A DNA stretch of 8,363 bases from CAYGVX01 sp964544285 (GTDB lineage: Archaea; Thermoproteota; Bathyarchaeia; Bathyarchaeales; SOJC01): contig CAZJAQ010000060.1 in assembly GCA_964544285.1 (NCBI GenBank), positions 1-8,363 on the forward strand, given 5' to 3'. Numbering within the stretch: position 1 is the first letter of the stretch; every line of letters begins with the position of its first letter. Below are positions 5,856 through 8,363 of this stretch, in pieces. A program made the position numbers and the translations under genes. The notes under the pieces were generated by a model. It saw only the letters and a program-made list of their open reading frames with translations. It was not told the origin of the DNA and ran no database searches.

Positions 5856-5863
5856 TACACCTC
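5856..5863 (-). promoter_or_regulatory. Ribosome binding site of ftr
   Basis: On the minus strand the leader reads AGAGGTGTAGAGT before ATG 5851; GAGGTG matches the 16S rRNA tail over six bases with a six-base spacer. It confirms the ftr start and shows that ftr is translated from its own site, although it is probably transcribed with the two genes upstream. Confidence 0.6.
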
Positions 5864-5895
5864 TATAAATGAGGACAAATAAGCTTGAGCGCAAC

Positions 5896-6987
5896 TCAAC
5901 CCAATCCTCCCACTTGTTCTCCCCTAACGAGCTTCCTGAAGGCACTGCTTTCGGAAGCAAGCTTCTTAGCGTTCTGCTCTGTGATTCTGCTGACTTTGGG
6001 CAATCCTTCCGTGAAGATTCCTCGTAGTCTTTCCAGCAGCAACGAGTTCACATTGTAGTCTTTCAAGCTCGTGTATTCCCAATTGTCTACCAAACTGTAA
6101 AGGGATTCTTTGCCAAGTCTGTTGAAGACGTCGGCAATGACTGCGACTACTATGGCGTTTGTCGAGAGAACCGCGATTTCGGCTTCGCGAACAGCGTAAG
6201 CGTTGCCGTTGAAAGAAACTGTGACGCCACCTTCTTCTCTGACCAGTCTGAAACATTCCACGTCTGTGATGCTGTCGCCTACGTACATCATGCTGCTCAG
6301 ATTGACCTCTGCCGCTTCGGCAATCTTCCTCGCCGCCCTCGCCTTCTCAACCCCTCCTACAGGATTGACCCCTCTCAGCATGGCACCTGACTCTCCCTGC
6401 ATGATTTCCCGCCAAAAAATCTCGTCCAACCGCTCAACCGCCTGCTGACTTTTTTCGGACAAATCTTGCAGCGACTCTGCCCCTTCGGGAATTTCTATCA
6501 AAGGCATCGCACTTATCTCTCGCCTAAACCTCTCAAGCCTCTCCCGCTCTTCATTGCTCATGAGGTAAGCGTCGATGTTTAGCGGCGTGCAGTACGTGTT
6601 GTCGTAAGGAAAGTCTAACGCTTCGCACAACGCACGAAGGTAATGCTCATAGCTGGTGCTCACGATAAAGCTTGGCATTTCACTTTTTATAAGTTGCAGA
6701 GCTTCCTTGGCTCCCGGCATTAAAAAGATGTTCTGAGTCGAAAACTCCCTCATCTTATTGTTGGTGACTCCGTGGGCTTTGAGGAAGGGGACGATTAGCT
6801 TCAACGTGTCGCCCGCTTTGTATCCGTCTCGTTTGACGATGTCTGCTAGGACGTCGTCGTACCTGCTGATTTGGGTGAAGAACTTCTCGCCTTCAGGGAC
6901 AAAGTGGCGTGTTAGCTCGAAGGCGTTATCGTTTTTCGAAACAGGGCCTTCGCAGTCTGTTATGAAAACTCGCTTTGCTTCCTTCAC
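5896..6987 (-). CDS. EhaR-like archaeal HAD-superfamily protein
   Basis: The 363-residue soluble protein resembles the archaeal HAD family annotated in methanogens as energy-converting hydrogenase subunit R, although no hydrogenase genes are near. Motif I is D11-C-E13 in VFITDCEGPVSKNDNAFEL, with Glu where HAD phosphatases normally have a second Asp. Motif II is the Ser/Thr of FIVSTSYEHY at about 108-116. A motif III Lys is probably in VEKARAARK near 215. Motif IV is GDSITD at 237-242. A helical insertion at about 140-200 would act as the cap. Phosphatase activity is therefore plausible, but the substrate is unknown. The gene starts with GTG overlapping the purD stop by four bases (GTGA), which implies translational coupling. 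Co-expression with purD and ftr hints at a phosphorylated intermediate of C1, pterin or purine metabolism; that is inference. Confidence 0.8.
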   Translation of the reverse strand: MKEAKRVFITDCEGPVSKNDNAFELTRHFVPEGEKFFTQISRYDDVLADIVKRDGYKAGDTLKLIVPFLKAHGVTNNKMREFSTQNIFLMPGAKEALQLIKSEMPSFIVSTSYEHYLRALCEALDFPYDNTYCTPLNIDAYLMSNEERERLERFRREISAMPLIEIPEGAESLQDLSEKSQQAVERLDEIFWREIMQGESGAMLRGVNPVGGVEKARAARKIAEAAEVNLSSMMYVGDSITDVECFRLVREEGGVTVSFNGNAYAVREAEIAVLSTNAIVVAVIADVFNRLGKESLYSLVDNWEYTSLKDYNVNSLLLERLRGIFTEGLPKVSRITEQNAKKLASESSAFRKLVRGEQVGGLG

Positions 6988-8363
6988 TTGTTCTTGCGCC
7001 TCAGCTTGTCCATGTGGTCAATGCTCTTTTGAACGTGTTCGCTGGAGGCTATGTCGTTTCGGTTCCAGAGGGCACCGCCCTCCACAGCCTTAATGCCCCT
7101 TAACGAAAGTTCCCGAGCGTCTCTGATAGCGTCAGCGGTGCCGACGACCGCAACAGCTCTGGAGGCAAGGGCATAGACTTCACTGTCTCTGAGTTCCACC
7201 CCGGCGGGATAGACTCTGACGCTATCTCCAAGCTTCTGGGCTTCTTCCAACCTTACAGGCTTGCCGATTTCTCTTTTGTCTACTTTGTCAAGAAACGTGT
7301 CCACGTATCCGCCATAGGACGGTGGTGCTTTGTAGGTCACAACCGACGCCTTTTTCTCTATCTCCACCTTCGTCAAGTTGCCCTCAATCATCTTGAAGCA
7401 AACGTCTACAAAATCATCCTTGAGGAGTGGCAGTATGTTCATTATCTCTGGGTCGCCGGGTCGGCTGTTGTTCTCCAATATTTTGGGTCCTTCTGCCGAA
7501 TGCATAAAGGCAACGTAAAAAGGAACACCTCTCAGCTCATCGCCGTTTCCCTGTTTTTTCATCATGTTGAAGATTTTGTTGACGATTTCTATCTCCTTTT
7601 CTCGGTCTTCCTTTGTCATAAAGGGTAGGAAGTCGCCCTTGTCTTTGTAGGAGCCCATTCCACCCGTGTTTGGTCCTTCGTCACCGTCGAAGGCTCTCTT
7701 GTAGTCTCGAGTTTCGGGCAGGGCGACGAGGTTTTTTCCGTCGCAGAAGGCTTGAAAGCTGGATTCTTCACCCTCGATTTTCTCTTCCACAATCACTTGT
7801 CCATGTTGGTAGTTTGCCATGAAGTGGTCGAAGAGTTGTTCTCGGATGGTGAAGTGGTCTCCCCAGACGCCTACTCCTTTTCCCGCTGCTGGGACATCTG
7901 GTTTCACTACCGCTTGGTCGCCCAACACGTTTAACCATATGTAAAGGGCTTTTTTCACGTCTGCTGTGCTTCTGTAGCCTTTCGGGTTGAAGACCTTAAA
8001 CCTCGGGTTGACCGCGGGCACGGCTTTTTCGAAGAGACGTCTTTGGGTTACTTTGCTGGCTTCGATGGCGAATCGTTTTGTGGGACAAATTATGGGGATT
8101 TCTGTTTCTTTCTCTACGACGTCTCTTACACCGTTTATTATGGGTTTTTCTGGGCCAACTATGCCAAAGTCAATCTTGTCTTTTCGTCTTGCGGCGAACC
8201 TGCGAATCGTGTTTACGTCCAAATCTGGGATTACAACGTGTTCTGCCGCTTTTTTTACGTTGAAGGGGTTTCTTTGTTTGTCTGCAACGTAGATTTCTGC
8301 TCGATAGTTAGGGCTGCGTGTAAAGGCGTCTATTATGGCTGCTTCTCGAGCACCGTAGGAGAC
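6984..8363 (-). CDS. purD: Phosphoribosylamine-glycine ligase, 5' end beyond window
   Basis: PurD joins glycine to phosphoribosylamine with ATP, giving glycinamide ribonucleotide, step two of purine synthesis. The frame is open to the right edge (459 residues seen), and the visible sequence starts VSYGAREAAIIDAF, the N-terminal G-x-R-E turn, so perhaps ten residues are missing. A TTG at 8222 is not a credible start, because homologous sequence continues upstream. In order there are IVGPEKPIINGV, the ATP-grasp strand VVKPDVPAAGKGVGVWG, RDYKRAFDGDEGPNTGGMGS, and the metal-binding LENNSRPGDPE. The family more often shows GREHA, QDHKR and N-x-RFGDPE, so this is a divergent version in which the core ATP-grasp residues remain. 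It leads the operon and overlaps the ehaR-like gene by four bases. Confidence 0.9.
   Translation of the reverse strand, partial: VSYGAREAAIIDAFTRSPNYRAEIYVADKQRNPFNVKKAAEHVVIPDLDVNTIRRFAARRKDKIDFGIVGPEKPIINGVRDVVEKETEIPIICPTKRFAIEASKVTQRRLFEKAVPAVNPRFKVFNPKGYRSTADVKKALYIWLNVLGDQAVVKPDVPAAGKGVGVWGDHFTIREQLFDHFMANYQHGQVIVEEKIEGEESSFQAFCDGKNLVALPETRDYKRAFDGDEGPNTGGMGSYKDKGDFLPFMTKEDREKEIEIVNKIFNMMKKQGNGDELRGVPFYVAFMHSAEGPKILENNSRPGDPEIMNILPLLKDDFVDVCFKMIEGNLTKVEIEKKASVVTYKAPPSYGGYVDTFLDKVDKREIGKPVRLEEAQKLGDSVRVYPAGVELRDSEVYALASRAVAVVGTADAIRDARELSLRGIKAVEGGALWNRNDIASSEHVQKSIDHMDKLRRKNK

Noticed and set aside
5860..5872. TATA-like ATTTATAG between the ehaR-like gene and ftr
   Set aside because: It is only about 15 bases from the ftr ATG, so transcription would start inside the gene; ftr is more likely read from the upstream operon promoter.
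8222..8224. TTG start for purD
   Set aside because: The frame continues to the right edge with sequence matching the PurD N-terminal fold, so the gene is simply cut by the window.

Overview
The window looks archaeal, from a TACK-like lineage that carries the tetrahydromethanopterin C1 pathway; Bathyarchaeia is my best guess and is inferred from gene content only. The main evidence is an archaeal RadA recombinase, formylmethanofuran:tetrahydromethanopterin formyltransferase (Ftr), an EhaR-like HAD protein and an archaeal-type secreted dockerin-like protein. Signals are also archaeal: TATA-like boxes about 25 bases ahead of starts, one apparently leaderless gene, and GGAGGTGA-type ribosome sites on others.

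Layout. At 1-677 there is one plus-strand conserved protein whose coding frame continues upstream of any usual start codon. 678-1246 is poorly occupied: no confident gene, one possible small membrane protein on the minus strand, and a cluster of inverted repeats. 1247-1507 (minus) is a small secreted dockerin-like protein with a clear promoter and ribosome site. 1648-2517 (minus) is a PhnP-like metallo-beta-lactamase-fold hydrolase. It diverges from a plus-strand protein with three membrane helices and an outer domain (2643-3200). That gene overlaps tail-to-tail with a minus-strand pair, radA and a 140-residue helical protein (3184-4633), which form a tight operon. Divergent from radA is a small plus-strand gene (4653-4884) that reads well only if one base of a TTTT run is skipped.

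From 4949 to the right edge lies a minus-strand operon transcribed purD, ehaR-like, ftr. purD and the ehaR-like gene overlap by 4 bases (GTGA), and ftr follows after 44 bases with a GAGGTG ribosome site. The operon puts the enzyme making glycinamide ribonucleotide, which is later formylated, beside the central formyl-transfer enzyme of the C1 pathway, with an archaeal phosphatase-like protein of unknown substrate between them.

No rRNA, tRNA, CRISPR array, insertion sequence or integrase was recognised. The most unusual items are the frameshifted gene beside radA, the missing start of the first gene, the stand-alone dockerin module with an inverted repeat at its predicted transcription start, and the purD-ehaR-ftr association.
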